Positions 45,081 through 54,532 of a stretch of 64,000 nt of DNA are shown in pieces. The notes below the pieces were generated by a model. It saw only the letters and a list, made by a program, of their open reading frames with translations, did no database searches and was not told the origin of the DNA. The DNA is from Aquamicrobium defluvii (lineage in GTDB: Bacteria > Pseudomonadota > Alphaproteobacteria > Rhizobiales > Rhizobiaceae), in NCBI RefSeq assembly GCF_004363725.1, contig NZ_SNZF01000014.1, forward strand, positions 1 to 64,000, given 5' to 3'. The position numbers and the translations under genes were made by a program. How positions within the stretch are numbered: position 1 is the first letter of the stretch; each line of letters starts with the position of its first letter.

Positions 45081-46262
45081 TTATCGTCGCAGAACCGCAC
45101 TCAGCACATCCTGTATGCCGATGGAGCCCACGAAACGCGACTGCTCGTCGAACAGGGCGACGGGGGCAGTCTGCGAGCGCTGCATGGCAAGCATCACGGT
45201 CTTCAGTGAGGTGCCGGGTGTCGCCCAGAACACCTGGGAGCCGTTCTCCGGCAGTCTTTCCACATCGCTGCACGACACCCAGTCCGCCGGCCGGCCGCTG
45301 CGTTCGGCCGCTATGACCAGATCCTGCGCATCCAGCCTGAAACGGGTGGTCGCGCGGCGGTCGAGCCATACCCAGCCATCACCATCGTGCGCAAGCTCGT
45401 GCTTCATGCGCATCACGTTCCACGCGGTCAGCACCGACAGCGGATTCACATTGGCGATGAAGTCTCGCACATAATCGTTGGCCGGCTGGAGCACGATATC
45501 CTCCGGCGTGCCGGTCTGAACGATGCGCCCGCCCTCCATGATGGTGATGGTGGTGCCGATCTTCAGCGCCTCCTCCAGATCGTGGGACACGAAGATGATC
45601 GTCTTCTTCAGTTTGGCCTGAAGCTGAAGAAGCTCGTCCTGCAACTTGGTGCGGATCAGCGGATCGAGTGCCGAAAACGGTTCGTCCATGAGCAGGATCG
45701 GCGCCTCGGTGGCGAAGGCGCGCGCCAGCCCCACCCGCTGCTGCATTCCGCCGGAAAGTTCATGCGCATATTTCTTCGACCACTGGTCGAGACCGACCAG
45801 CCTGAGCTGGTTGGCGACGCGTTCGCGCCGTTCCGCGTCCGGCACGCCGGCAAGTTCCAGACCGAAGCCGATATTTTCCTCCACCGTGCGCCAGGGCAGC
45901 AGTCCGAACTGCTGGAACACCATCGCCACCTGCTTCTGGCGCAGGCTTCTCAGTGTCGCGTCATCGCACGTCACGACATCGACCATACGGTCGCCGTCAT
46001 GGACCATCACGCTGCCGCGGCTGACCACATTGAGCCGGTTGACCGCGCGCAGCAGAGTGGATTTGCCGGAGCCCGAAAGCCCCATGAGAACGGATATGTC
46101 CCCTTCCTGCACCGTGAGGCTTGCACCGGCGCAACCCAGCACGGCGCCGGTCCTTGCAAGAACCTCGTCGCGCGACGCGCCCCGGTCGATCATTTCGAGG
46201 GCGCGCGCCCTGTCCTTGCCGAAGACGATGTCGACATTGCGGAACTCGACGGCGACAGTCAT
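45081..46262 (-). CDS. choV: Choline ABC transporter ATP-binding protein
   Basis: This is a 393-residue ATPase of the glycine betaine/choline (OTCN) type. The long N-terminal segment VEFRNVDIVFGKDRARALEMIDRG is typical of ChoV/ProV. Walker A GLSGSGKST (about 64-72), LSGGMQQRVGLARA and Walker B ILLMDEPFSALDP follow. The C-terminal part (about 265-390) resembles CBS-type regulatory domains. It overlaps choW by 4 bases (ATGA). It powers choline uptake, whose product can become the osmoprotectant betaine. Confidence 0.92.
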   Translation of the reverse strand: MTVAVEFRNVDIVFGKDRARALEMIDRGASRDEVLARTGAVLGCAGASLTVQEGDISVLMGLSGSGKSTLLRAVNRLNVVSRGSVMVHDGDRMVDVVTCDDATLRSLRQKQVAMVFQQFGLLPWRTVEENIGFGLELAGVPDAERRERVANQLRLVGLDQWSKKYAHELSGGMQQRVGLARAFATEAPILLMDEPFSALDPLIRTKLQDELLQLQAKLKKTIIFVSHDLEEALKIGTTITIMEGGRIVQTGTPEDIVLQPANDYVRDFIANVNPLSVLTAWNVMRMKHELAHDGDGWVWLDRRATTRFRLDAQDLVIAAERSGRPADWVSCSDVERLPENGSQVFWATPGTSLKTVMLAMQRSQTAPVALFDEQSRFVGSIGIQDVLSAVLRR

Positions 46263-47113
46263 CGGCTGGCTCCCGTGCGGACCCGGCTCATGCGGTCGAG
46301 AATGATGGCGATGATGACGATGGCAAGACCCGCTTCAAGCCCCAGCGGGATGTTGACCGAATTCAGCGCCCGCACGACCGGCTTGCCGAGGCCGTTGGCG
46401 CCGATCAGCGCCGCGATCACCACCATCGACAGCGAAAGCATGATGCATTGGGTGAGGCCGGCCATGATGGTGGGCATGGCAGCCGGCAGCTCCACCTTCC
46501 ACAGAAGCTGACGCTTCGTGGCCCCGAAGGCTTCGCCGGCCTCCAGCATCGGCTTCGGCACCGAGGTAATGCCGAGATAGGTAAGGCGGATGGGGGCCGG
46601 AGACGCGAAGATGACGGTGACGATCAGGCCCGGCGCAATGCCGAGGCCGAACAGGATGAGCACCGGAATCAGATAGACGAAGGTCGGCATGGTCTGCATC
46701 AGGTCGAGGACCGGCTGGAGAATGCGATAGCCCCGCTCGTTATGCGCCGCCCAGATGCCGATCGGCACGCCGATCGCCATGGAGGCGGCAGTGGCGCCGA
46801 CCACCAGCACCAGCGTCTCCACCGTGTCCTTCCACAGGCCCTGATTGATGATGAAGGCAAGCCCGATCGCCACAGCGACAGCCAGCTTCCACGAGCGCTG
46901 CAACCACCATGCGAGAGCAGCAATGAGCAGCACCACGACCACCGGCGGCAGCCACAGGAGCAGGTCGATCAGGCTCTGGAGAACCCAGGTGACCCCGTCG
47001 GCGATCGCATCGAAGAACCACTCGAAATTGGTGGTGAGGAAGGTGAAGAACGACCTCCCCCATTGCCCGACCGGGATCTTGAAACTGGCGATCAACGCCG
47101 AGACCGGATCCAT
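46259..47113 (-). CDS. choW: Choline ABC transporter permease
   Basis: This 284-residue permease has a cytoplasmic N-terminus and about seven helices. The ATPase-contact loop EAGEAFGATKRQLLWKVELPAAMP (about 190-213) is present. The N-terminal MDPVSALIASFKIPVGQWG is typical of choline/betaine permeases (ChoW/ProW). The ATG at 47113 has GAGGGG upstream. It lies between choX and choV. Confidence 0.93.
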   Translation of the reverse strand: MDPVSALIASFKIPVGQWGRSFFTFLTTNFEWFFDAIADGVTWVLQSLIDLLLWLPPVVVVLLIAALAWWLQRSWKLAVAVAIGLAFIINQGLWKDTVETLVLVVGATAASMAIGVPIGIWAAHNERGYRILQPVLDLMQTMPTFVYLIPVLILFGLGIAPGLIVTVIFASPAPIRLTYLGITSVPKPMLEAGEAFGATKRQLLWKVELPAAMPTIMAGLTQCIMLSLSMVVIAALIGANGLGKPVVRALNSVNIPLGLEAGLAIVIIAIILDRMSRVRTGASR

Positions 47114-47206
47114 ATCGTCCCCCTCGTTGTGGTCCTTGTCAGGATGACGGCGGCCGACCTGTCAGGGTCGACCGCCGCGCCCATCACCGGGTGGCTGGCC
47201 GAGCCG

Positions 47207-48151
47207 TCAAAGGCCCAGTGCCGACTTCACCGCTGCCGACGCATCGCCGCCGTCGAAAGTCGTCACGCCTTGCAGCCAGGGCGTGATGGCATCGGGATTG
47301 GCCTTAAGCCAGGCAGTCGCAGCAGCCTTGGGGTCCGCGCCGTCATTGAGGATCGCGCCCATGATCTCGTTCTCCATCTGAAGGGAGAAGACGAGGTTTT
47401 TCAGGAACGCCCCCATGTTCGGGCATTCGGCTGTGTAGCCGGCGCGCACATTGGTGAGCACGGTGGCGCCGCCATAATTCGGGCCGAACACATCGTCACC
47501 GCCGTCAAGATACTTCATGTCGATGTTGGCGTTCATCGGGTGCGGCTCCCAGCCGAGGAACACAATGTCCTGCTTCGCGCCAACCGCTTTCTGCACCGCT
47601 GCCAGCATGCCGGCTTCGGAGCTTTCCACCAGCTCGAAACCGGCGGTATCGAACTTGTTCTCGGAAATCATGTCCAGCACGACGCGGTTACCGTCGTTGC
47701 CGGCCTCGATGCCGTAGATCTTGTTTCCGAGCTTGTCCTTGAACTTGGCGATGTCCTGAAAGCTCTTGAGGCCGGCATCATAGGTGTAGCTGGGCACCGC
47801 CAGCGTGTACTTCGCCCCTTCCAGATTGGTCACCACCGTCTCGACGGTGCCTTTCTCCTGATAGGGCTTGATGTCGGCTTCCATGGTCGGCATCCAGTTG
47901 CCGAGGAAGACGTCGATATCCTTGCTGGCGAGCGAAGCGTATGTAACGGGCACCGACAGCACCTGGGTGTCGGGCTGGTAGCCGAGCGCTTCGAGGATGA
48001 CCGAGGCGGTGGCGGTGGTGGCGGTGATATCCGTCCAGCCGACGTCGGCGAAGCGGACGGCCTTGCAACTGCCGGGTTCTGCCGCGAATGCGGCGCCGCC
48101 TGCCGCCACCGACAAGGCAAGCGAAAGCACGATCGATTTCAAGCTGGGCAT
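47207..48151 (-). CDS. choX: Choline-binding periplasmic protein
   Basis: This 314-residue protein has a signal peptide (cleavage near AFA-AEP). Family motifs are VRFADVGWTDI, VFLGNWMPTMEADI, GIEAGNDGNRVVLDMI and IVFLGWEPHPMN, which match Sinorhizobium ChoX. It is a high-affinity choline receptor that uses aromatic residues to hold the trimethylammonium group. GGGAGAAG precedes the ATG. It is first in choXWV, and no bet genes are visible nearby. Confidence 0.94.
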   Translation of the reverse strand: MPSLKSIVLSLALSVAAGGAAFAAEPGSCKAVRFADVGWTDITATTATASVILEALGYQPDTQVLSVPVTYASLASKDIDVFLGNWMPTMEADIKPYQEKGTVETVVTNLEGAKYTLAVPSYTYDAGLKSFQDIAKFKDKLGNKIYGIEAGNDGNRVVLDMISENKFDTAGFELVESSEAGMLAAVQKAVGAKQDIVFLGWEPHPMNANIDMKYLDGGDDVFGPNYGGATVLTNVRAGYTAECPNMGAFLKNLVFSLQMENEIMGAILNDGADPKAAATAWLKANPDAITPWLQGVTTFDGGDASAAVKSALGL

Positions 48152-48495
48152 TCTCTTCTCCCATTCTGGCTCGTGAGCGGTGCCGGACGGCCCGCGGGGG
48201 GTTATGATTTATTCAAGCCAAACATTATTCTCATTTCCTTTCAACCGGTAACACATTGCCGTTAACGCCGCCCGCTGGCCGACTCACGACATCCGCCCGA
48301 AGCCGGGCCGGAAAAATTCTTGCGCCGTATGGCACGGGCACATTTCGCACAACCGACAATAAATCGGTGGAAACGTGCACAATCGCCGATTTTATCCTAT
48401 ATAGAGGCAATCCGCCGGGATGTTTCGCTGCATCTTTTCAGCCGAACCGATTCAAATCCCATCGTTTTCAACATTTACAGAAAGAAGGAAGTTCA
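48152..48495. other. 344-base divergent intergenic region between choX and rpsU
   Basis: It should hold the promoters of choXWV and rpsU. Near 48385-48415 an A/T-rich stretch (TTTTATCCTATATAGAGGC) could carry the rpsU -10 element. I see no RNA gene. Confidence 0.45.
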
Positions 48496-48777
48496 TTGCA
48501 GGTACTCGTTCGTGACAACAACGTCGATCAGGCCCTCCGGGTCCTCAAGAAGAAATTGCAGCGCGAAGGCGTTTTCCGTGAAATGAAGGCGCGCCGCGCC
48601 TATGAGAAACCATCCGAGCGCCGCGGCCGTGAAAAGGCTGAAGCCGTCCGCCGCACCCGAAAGGCCGCTCGCAAGCTTGCCATTCGCGAAGGTCTGATTG
48701 CCGGCCCGGTGAGAAAGCCGCGCCCGCAGACGCGCCCGGCGCGGCCGGAGACCTCCGCCCCCGCTTCCGCATCCTGA
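48496..48777 (+). CDS. rpsU: 30S ribosomal protein S21
   Basis: This 93-residue basic protein begins [24 protein letters not shown]. It has [38 protein letters not shown] helices and a Pro/Arg-rich tail. It binds the 30S head and helps initiation. The start is TTG at 48496 with AAGGAA 6 bases upstream; the frame is open further upstream but does not look coding. A terminator follows at 48799-48836. A TTG start for rpsU is usual in Rhizobiales. Confidence 0.95.
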   Translation: MQVLVRDNNVDQALRVLKKKLQREGVFREMKARRAYEKPSERRGREKAEAVRRTRKAARKLAIREGLIAGPVRKPRPQTRPARPETSAPASAS

Positions 48778-48798
48778 GCGCAACCCGTTCACTCCCCG

Positions 48799-48836
48799 CC
48801 CGCCTCGCACAAACCGCAGGCGGGCGTTTTCGTTTC
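48799..48836 (+). terminator. Rho-independent terminator after rpsU
   Basis: CCCGCCT (48799-48805) pairs with AGGCGGG (48818-48824) across a 12-base loop, followed by CGTTTTCGTTT. Confidence 0.75.
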
Positions 48837-48973
48837 TACGGGGCCGGACACGCATGACCGGATCTCCGATTTTTCGTGGAAGCGGCCGTCTTGCGCCTTT
48901 CCATGCGCAAGGCCCCTGCCTATATTCGCCGCTCGCAAAACTGCGAATTTCATCCTGAACGCTGGAGGGCCGA

Positions 48974-50062
48974 ATGGCGACGCTGCAGAATTTCGACGCC
49001 GAGATTGCGAAAACGAAGCAGGCCGTCGAGGACATGCGCTCGCGCATCGAGCAGTCCGGTTCCGTGCTCGAAACGCTGGCCCAGGCCGACAAGACCATCG
49101 GCGATGCCAGTTTCGACATCGAGAACGCCCGAATCCAGGACGTGCTCAACCAGCAGAAGGTGATGGAAGCCAATATCGCCGACCTCATCATCGGGCTGGA
49201 GGACGCCACCAACGTCTTCGGCACCGAGTTCGAGAGCATGAAGAACTATTCGGGCTGGGAAAAATTCATCGGCATTTTCTCGCGCCAGCGCCAGCAGCGC
49301 ATGCGCTCCGAGCGCGTGCGCAACATGTCGCTCGCCGGCAACCTTCAGGAGCTGCTGACAAAGTCCGACACCATCGTCGGCATCCTGAAGGCGCAGAGGG
49401 AAGTGCTCGACCAGCGCTACAAGACCTCGGAGGCCAGCCTTTCCACGGTGATCGAGCGCCGCAAGGCGACCATCGAGAACCTCACCGCCACGCAAAAGCG
49501 CATCGAGGAACTGAACCCGCTGCTGCTCGACATCGAGAACCGCATCGCCGCCTCCACCAACCAGACCGAGCGCACCGAACTTGAAGGCGAACGCTCGAAG
49601 CTGGCGACCGAATACAATGAACGGCAGGCGAAGGAACAGGAACTGCTGGCCGAGAGCCAGACGCTGGAGCGCTACACATCCATGTTCCAGACCTTCGTCG
49701 ATTCGCTCAACAACCAGATCGCGGCGCAGGCGACCCTGATCAACAAGCTGACCATCGATACCGAGCAGCGCATCGTGCTCTACAAGGCGCTGGAGGATTC
49801 GCTGAAGACAGCCGCCCAGCAGGACGTCGCCCACAAAATCAACACGCTGGGCTCCCGTGTCGACACTACGGCGGAGGAAACCATGGCCGGCATCGGCGCG
49901 GCGGCGCAGAAGCACATCGGCGACCTGCTCGAACTGCACGAGAAGAACATGGTGGCGACCGCCGACATCCAGCGCCGCAAGAAGCTGGCCGACGACGCCT
50001 TCGCCCGCCGCTTCGACGACGTGCTGCGCAAGCACAATGCCGCGGACTATGTGAAGGCATAG
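48974..50062 (+). CDS. Helical coiled-coil protein of a five-gene AAA+ cluster
   Basis: This 362-residue protein is predicted to be almost entirely helical. It has Glu/Lys/Gln-rich heptad-like stretches at about 5-75, 120-175 and 190-225, and a short aromatic segment GWEKFIGIFSRQRQQR (about 94-109) that could touch a membrane. It has no signal peptide and no transmembrane helix. The overall pattern recalls TelA/toxic-anion-resistance proteins, but the similarity is weak and I would not name it so. GGAGGG precedes the ATG. It is first in a co-oriented run of five genes. Confidence 0.72.
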   Translation: MATLQNFDAEIAKTKQAVEDMRSRIEQSGSVLETLAQADKTIGDASFDIENARIQDVLNQQKVMEANIADLIIGLEDATNVFGTEFESMKNYSGWEKFIGIFSRQRQQRMRSERVRNMSLAGNLQELLTKSDTIVGILKAQREVLDQRYKTSEASLSTVIERRKATIENLTATQKRIEELNPLLLDIENRIAASTNQTERTELEGERSKLATEYNERQAKEQELLAESQTLERYTSMFQTFVDSLNNQIAAQATLINKLTIDTEQRIVLYKALEDSLKTAAQQDVAHKINTLGSRVDTTAEETMAGIGAAAQKHIGDLLELHEKNMVATADIQRRKKLADDAFARRFDDVLRKHNAADYVKA

Positions 50063-50093
50063 GGCGGGATAAAGGCATAGGACAGGGCCTTAC

Positions 50094-51239
50094 ATGAACG
50101 CCGAGACCGACGCCGCCGCACGCTATTTCTCCTCCATCGCGGCGGCGCTGAGCGGGCTGGAGGTGTTCCTGCGCGATGATCGCTCGCCGCTCTACCGGCA
50201 CGACATCGTCGCTTCCGTCGTGGCCGAATACATCGCCCGGCTGGAGAAATCCTTTTCCTGCTGGCGCAACCGGCTGGGCTTTCAGGCAAGCTTCCGCATC
50301 TCTCGCGCCGAAAGCGGCTTTCCCGTATTCCAGAACGTTCTGGAACTGGAGAACGACCGCAAGCAGGCGGAAGCGCGCCTTGCGACCATCCCGCAGGCCA
50401 ACGAACTGCGGCAGGAGATGGCCGATTTCATCCTGCGCAACAAGGAGTTTCCGGAGGCGTTGCAGCGCTCCATGGCCGAGCGCCTCTATCTGGAGGACGT
50501 GGAAAGCAAGGAGACCTTCGGGCCCTTCACGCTCGCCCAGACGGTCAAGGTCTCGGTCAACCCGAAATCCGGCCTGCCCTATTATCTCGTTCACTGGGCA
50601 AGCTTCGATGGAACGGCGAACCTGCCGCTGGTCTATATGGCGACGGTGGAAGATTCTTCCGAGTCGATGGTTCGCCAGCTTGTCGACAAGGACCGCAAGC
50701 TGAACGGCAAGGTTGAAATCCCCCTGCCCGTCGACGGGTTGCTCAACCCCGAGCTGGCGCATCGGTTCGACGATTTCACCGAACGCAACTCGGCCTATTC
50801 TCTGTCGCCGATCACCATCGCCAGCAATCTCGACAAGGACTTCGAGACGCTGCACCCCAAGCAGTTGCGCCGCGTTGTGCTGGGTCCGTTCTATTCGGCC
50901 GGCATCACCGAAAACAATTCCATCGTCAACGAGGTGCTGGGGCGGGTGCGCATGCCCGACAATGCCTGGCTGCTTACCTGGACGGTGCAGGAAGTGTTTT
51001 CCAAGGGCGAGAAGCCGGGCCGCCGCGGGCTGTTCTCGTCCTCCAAGACGACGCAGGAATTCCACATCGAAACCGATGACCTCGAAGCCACGCGGCAGGG
51101 CGTGTCGGCCTATGAAAACCATGCACTGGTGCCGCACGAAGCGTATCAGGCGCTTTACGCGGCCGGCGAGACGCAAAAGATTTTCGCGGGCTACAAGGTC
51201 CATATCCTGTCCAACGGGCAGGTGATTTCGGATGTCTGA
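50094..51239 (+). CDS. Unknown protein of the AAA+ cluster
   Basis: This 381-residue cytoplasmic protein starts with a helical region (about 1-140, including a charged segment near 84-130). It then has a mixed alpha/beta domain with GPFTLAQTVKVSVNPKSGLPYYLVHWASFDG (about 143-173). It ends with a segment containing FSKGEKPGRRGLFSSSKTTQEFHIETDD. There is no signal peptide or membrane helix. I recognise no catalytic motif or named family. It lies 31 bases after the coiled-coil gene and 21 bases before the ATPase gene, so it is probably translated from the same mRNA. Confidence 0.72.
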   Translation: MNAETDAAARYFSSIAAALSGLEVFLRDDRSPLYRHDIVASVVAEYIARLEKSFSCWRNRLGFQASFRISRAESGFPVFQNVLELENDRKQAEARLATIPQANELRQEMADFILRNKEFPEALQRSMAERLYLEDVESKETFGPFTLAQTVKVSVNPKSGLPYYLVHWASFDGTANLPLVYMATVEDSSESMVRQLVDKDRKLNGKVEIPLPVDGLLNPELAHRFDDFTERNSAYSLSPITIASNLDKDFETLHPKQLRRVVLGPFYSAGITENNSIVNEVLGRVRMPDNAWLLTWTVQEVFSKGEKPGRRGLFSSSKTTQEFHIETDDLEATRQGVSAYENHALVPHEAYQALYAAGETQKIFAGYKVHILSNGQVISDV

Positions 51240-51260
51240 GACCAGCCAAGCGGAGGCTCC

Positions 51261-53174
51261 ATGGACGCCGGCCTGACCACCATTCCCGAAGCCACCATCG
51301 GCAAGCATCGCGCCACGGCGCAAAGCTTCATCACCCGCGTGGTGGTGCTGGAAGACCCTGCGCGCGAAGCCGGCACGGCGCTGGCCGGCACCAACCGCCG
51401 CTTCGTCTCCACCGTCTCCACCGGCCCGGTGCGCCGCACGCGTGAGGTGGAGCTGGCAAAGACCGTCGGCGCGGTTCATCCAGAAGACCAGTTGCTGTCC
51501 ATTCCCCAGCACACCCTGCTTTATCGCGCGCGGCGCGGCATTGCGGTAGCGCTGGCCATCGCCGAAGTGTTCGCGCAGGGCACCGACCTCGAGGCCCTGC
51601 AAGCGCAGAATGCCCGCTCGCCCTTGCAGGGCGACGATGCCGCGCGTTTCAGGAAACTTCTGTCATCGTCCGCCTATATCGCGGCTTTCAGCTTCGCCGC
51701 CTATCTCTACCAGCTCATCGACAGCGACGGCGAAGCTCCCAACGACATCGCCGAACCCGACTTCCTGTTCGACACGCCGCAGGATGCGGTGAAATCGATC
51801 GTGGCCGGGCTCGACCGGGCGCTCGCCGGCGCGAAGGACGACGCCGACCTGATGGCCCGCGCCCGCTCCTTCGCCCGTGTCGCCATCGACGGCCTGTTGC
51901 AGCGCAAGACCCGCCTCGACGGCGCGCTCGGACCATTCGAGAGCAGCCACATCCGCATCGATGCCGACGATTTCACCCTCGACGGCTTCGACGTTGCGCC
52001 CGGCAAGCGCGCCAAGCCGCTGGTCATGACCTTCAGGAAGCCGGAGGAAGTGGTCGGCAACCACATCGCCAAATACCAGTCGGTCAAGCTCGCCAAGATG
52101 CTGATGGCCTACGACTTCGACCGCGAACTCAACCCGTTCGTGGAACTGGGCGGCTTCCTGTTCACCTTCATCGGCGACGGCGCGCCCGGCACCGGCAAGA
52201 CGACCCTGATCCAGATGATCGCCGGCCTCGTCAACGACTATTGCCAGATCGCCGGCTACCCTTTCGTCTACGAGAATTTCGGCGTCGACCAGATTTCGTC
52301 CTATCAGGGCAAGTCCGGCCAGAATTGCCGCCAGTTCATCAACAACGTGCTCAATCCGCGCGCCATCGGCTTCGGTACCATCGACGACATCGATCAGGTG
52401 GCGGCGAAGCGCTCCGACGACCGTGCCTCGGCCGGCCAGCAGGAAATCACCGGCGTGCTGATGGACGCTTTCGCCGGCGCGGCGACCGTGGTGCGCGGCA
52501 ATTGTTCCTTCGGCATGTTCTCCAACTATCCCGAGAATGTCGACGATGCGCTGCGCCAGCGGGCCGGCGCGCGCTGGCTGGTGGACGGGCCGCAGACGCG
52601 CGCTGACTACATCGACATCTTCGTGCTACTCGCTGGAAAGAATCACAAAATCCCGCTGGGCGAGCATGAGCTCTACGCCGCGCAGGAGATCCAGCGCGCG
52701 GTTGCGGAAGCCTACGAGGGACATGCCAGGCCACAGGAAGACGGGCTCGTCCGGGTCTATGAGCGCTACCTGGAGGAGAATGGCGAGCCGAAAACGCTGG
52801 CCGATATCGGCGACTACCTGCATCGCATCAAGGAGGCAGAACCCCGCTTCACCGGCCGCGCCATCAAGAACGTCACCGACGCGATCAAGATGCGCGCCAT
52901 GGACATCGAACTGCCGGACGAGTGGTTCGAGAAGCCCGAAACCTTCATGCACAAGCCCTACGGCGACAAGAAGGCCATGATCGAGGAGTTGCGCGGGCCG
53001 TTCTCGCTCGACATGGTGATGCAGGAGATCAACCGCTACGCCGATTCCGAATTCCGCTACGCCGACAAGTCCGACGATGCGGCGGTGGAGAAGCTGTTGC
53101 GCGATGCCCGCCTGCGCGAGCGCGCCGCCCGCGAGATGGAAGAACTGAAGAAGAAGGGCCTGTGGAATGCGTGA
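51261..53174 (+). CDS. AAA+ ATPase with large N-terminal domain
   Basis: This 637-residue protein has a unique N-terminal region of about 250 residues. An AAA+ module follows with Walker A GAPGTGKT (307-314), an unusual Walker B FGTIDD (371-376, Asp-Asp in place of Asp-Glu) and a polar sensor Asn at about 422 (MFSNYPEN). Arginines in LRQRAGAR (about 431-438) suit finger positions. Nearby segments (YCQIAGYPFVYENFGVDQISSYQG) look like pore-loop regions. It ends in a charged helix, ERAAREMEELKKKGLW. GCGGAGG precedes the ATG. It is presumably the motor of the cluster. Confidence 0.85.
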   Translation: MDAGLTTIPEATIGKHRATAQSFITRVVVLEDPAREAGTALAGTNRRFVSTVSTGPVRRTREVELAKTVGAVHPEDQLLSIPQHTLLYRARRGIAVALAIAEVFAQGTDLEALQAQNARSPLQGDDAARFRKLLSSSAYIAAFSFAAYLYQLIDSDGEAPNDIAEPDFLFDTPQDAVKSIVAGLDRALAGAKDDADLMARARSFARVAIDGLLQRKTRLDGALGPFESSHIRIDADDFTLDGFDVAPGKRAKPLVMTFRKPEEVVGNHIAKYQSVKLAKMLMAYDFDRELNPFVELGGFLFTFIGDGAPGTGKTTLIQMIAGLVNDYCQIAGYPFVYENFGVDQISSYQGKSGQNCRQFINNVLNPRAIGFGTIDDIDQVAAKRSDDRASAGQQEITGVLMDAFAGAATVVRGNCSFGMFSNYPENVDDALRQRAGARWLVDGPQTRADYIDIFVLLAGKNHKIPLGEHELYAAQEIQRAVAEAYEGHARPQEDGLVRVYERYLEENGEPKTLADIGDYLHRIKEAEPRFTGRAIKNVTDAIKMRAMDIELPDEWFEKPETFMHKPYGDKKAMIEELRGPFSLDMVMQEINRYADSEFRYADKSDDAAVEKLLRDARLRERAAREMEELKKKGLWNA

Positions 53175-53177
53175 CAT

Positions 53178-54512
53178 ATGCGCAGCATTGCCATTGCCGA
53201 AGGTGAAGGGCTGATGCCGTCCCGCTTCCCGCTGCTGCGCGACAGCGCCCTCATTTACGGGCGACTGCTGACCGTGGACGAACCGCATCTGATCGAACGC
53301 TACAACAAGGCGCTGAAGGCATTCGGCCTGCCGCCCACCGACCTGCAAGCCTTCGAGATCGACCGCACCGGCTTCTCGCCGCAGGTGGCGGAAGAACTGG
53401 GCGACCTGTCCTACCTCGACCCCCACGGCATCAACCGCCGCTTCATCATCCTCACCCCGGCGCAGATCGACCTGCCGGTCGTTCACACCGCATTTTCGAA
53501 CACGTCTCAATTGATGTTCGAGTTCATGAGCCGCAACCAGCGGGCCATCAACGCGCTCACCATCAAGGACGTGATCTACGGCGAGATCGACGACACGGTC
53601 TCGACCGTCGAGGACATCGAGGACCTGCTGTCCATCAGTCAGGTCGAGTTCCGTGTGCTTTCGGCCGAGGACGTGCTCGGCAAGGCGGCGGAACTCGGCA
53701 CGCTGGTCGACCGCCTGAAGCAGGAGCCCGATGCCTGGCGCTACGACGACATGCTCCACCGCATGGTCGAGCTTGCCAAGGTATGCGGCGACATCCGCGA
53801 GAACGCGCTGGTTCCCGATCAGGTCATCTTCCGCCACAACGCCTACTGGACCAGCCATTTCGGCGGTCTTTACGTCTTTATCGACCCCGACACGACCACG
53901 GTGATCTGCGATCCGTCCGCGCCCGGCTTCCGCCGCTCGCGACCGTGGCAGGTCAGCTACCTCTCCATCTTCGACGCGGAACGCGTGTTCCGCTTCCTTG
54001 CCGAAACCGGCCGCCTCGAACTGCCGCGCGCCTCGTGGGTCGAGGCCTCCGGCTATCTGGAGCACCGCGCCGAGATGGTGGTGCGGGGCCTGATCCGCGA
54101 GTCCGAACCCAACCGGAACCTCTCGAATGTGGACAAGGTCTGGCTTCAGACCTGGATTCACAACAATGCCGAGCGGATCAATCAGGACGGCAACTTTCCT
54201 TTCCTGAATGCCGCCAAGCGCGAGATCAACCAGCTTGGCCAGCTGCGCATTGACGAGGTGTCGCCAGGGCAGCGCTTCCTCGTGGTGCGGGCAAGGCCGG
54301 ACCATCCGGATGCGTGGCTCACCAACCGGCTGATCTCCGATTTCGTGCCATCCGACTTCGTCTCGCGCTACGTCTTCAACAAGCAGGGCTTCTACGCCGA
54401 TTACGAGGGCTACAGCCAGAACTGGCGCGCCCATGTTGTGGACGTGCTGAAAACCGCATATCTCAAGGACAAGGCGGCGTTCCGTGCGCGCCTTTACGGT
54501 CTGACCGACTGA
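53178..54512 (+). CDS. Unknown protein of the AAA+ cluster
   Basis: This 444-residue soluble protein has no signal peptide or membrane helix. It shows an N-terminal FPLLRDSALIYGRLLTVDEPHLIERYNKALKAFGL segment (about 17-51) and a central YGEIDDTVSTVEDIEDLL. A rich mixed domain (about 210-330) contains HNAYWTSHFGGLYVFIDPDTTTVICDPS, and the C-terminus reads FVSRYVFNKQGFYADYEGYSQNW. No known catalytic motif is evident. It starts 3 bases after the ATPase stop; an ATG at 53214 with GAAGGG close by is an alternative start. Confidence 0.72.
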   Translation: MRSIAIAEGEGLMPSRFPLLRDSALIYGRLLTVDEPHLIERYNKALKAFGLPPTDLQAFEIDRTGFSPQVAEELGDLSYLDPHGINRRFIILTPAQIDLPVVHTAFSNTSQLMFEFMSRNQRAINALTIKDVIYGEIDDTVSTVEDIEDLLSISQVEFRVLSAEDVLGKAAELGTLVDRLKQEPDAWRYDDMLHRMVELAKVCGDIRENALVPDQVIFRHNAYWTSHFGGLYVFIDPDTTTVICDPSAPGFRRSRPWQVSYLSIFDAERVFRFLAETGRLELPRASWVEASGYLEHRAEMVVRGLIRESEPNRNLSNVDKVWLQTWIHNNAERINQDGNFPFLNAAKREINQLGQLRIDEVSPGQRFLVVRARPDHPDAWLTNRLISDFVPSDFVSRYVFNKQGFYADYEGYSQNWRAHVVDVLKTAYLKDKAAFRARLYGLTD

Positions 54513-54532
54513 ACCGCAGAAGGGTGCAACGC

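Noticed and set aside
46121..48265. 714-codon plus-strand frame opposite choXWV
   Set aside because: Antisense to three recognisable transporter genes; the product is rich in His, Arg and Asp and shows no domain.
49866..51602. 578-codon minus-strand frame inside the AAA+ cluster
   Set aside because: Antisense to three plus-strand genes with good ribosome sites; no domain visible.
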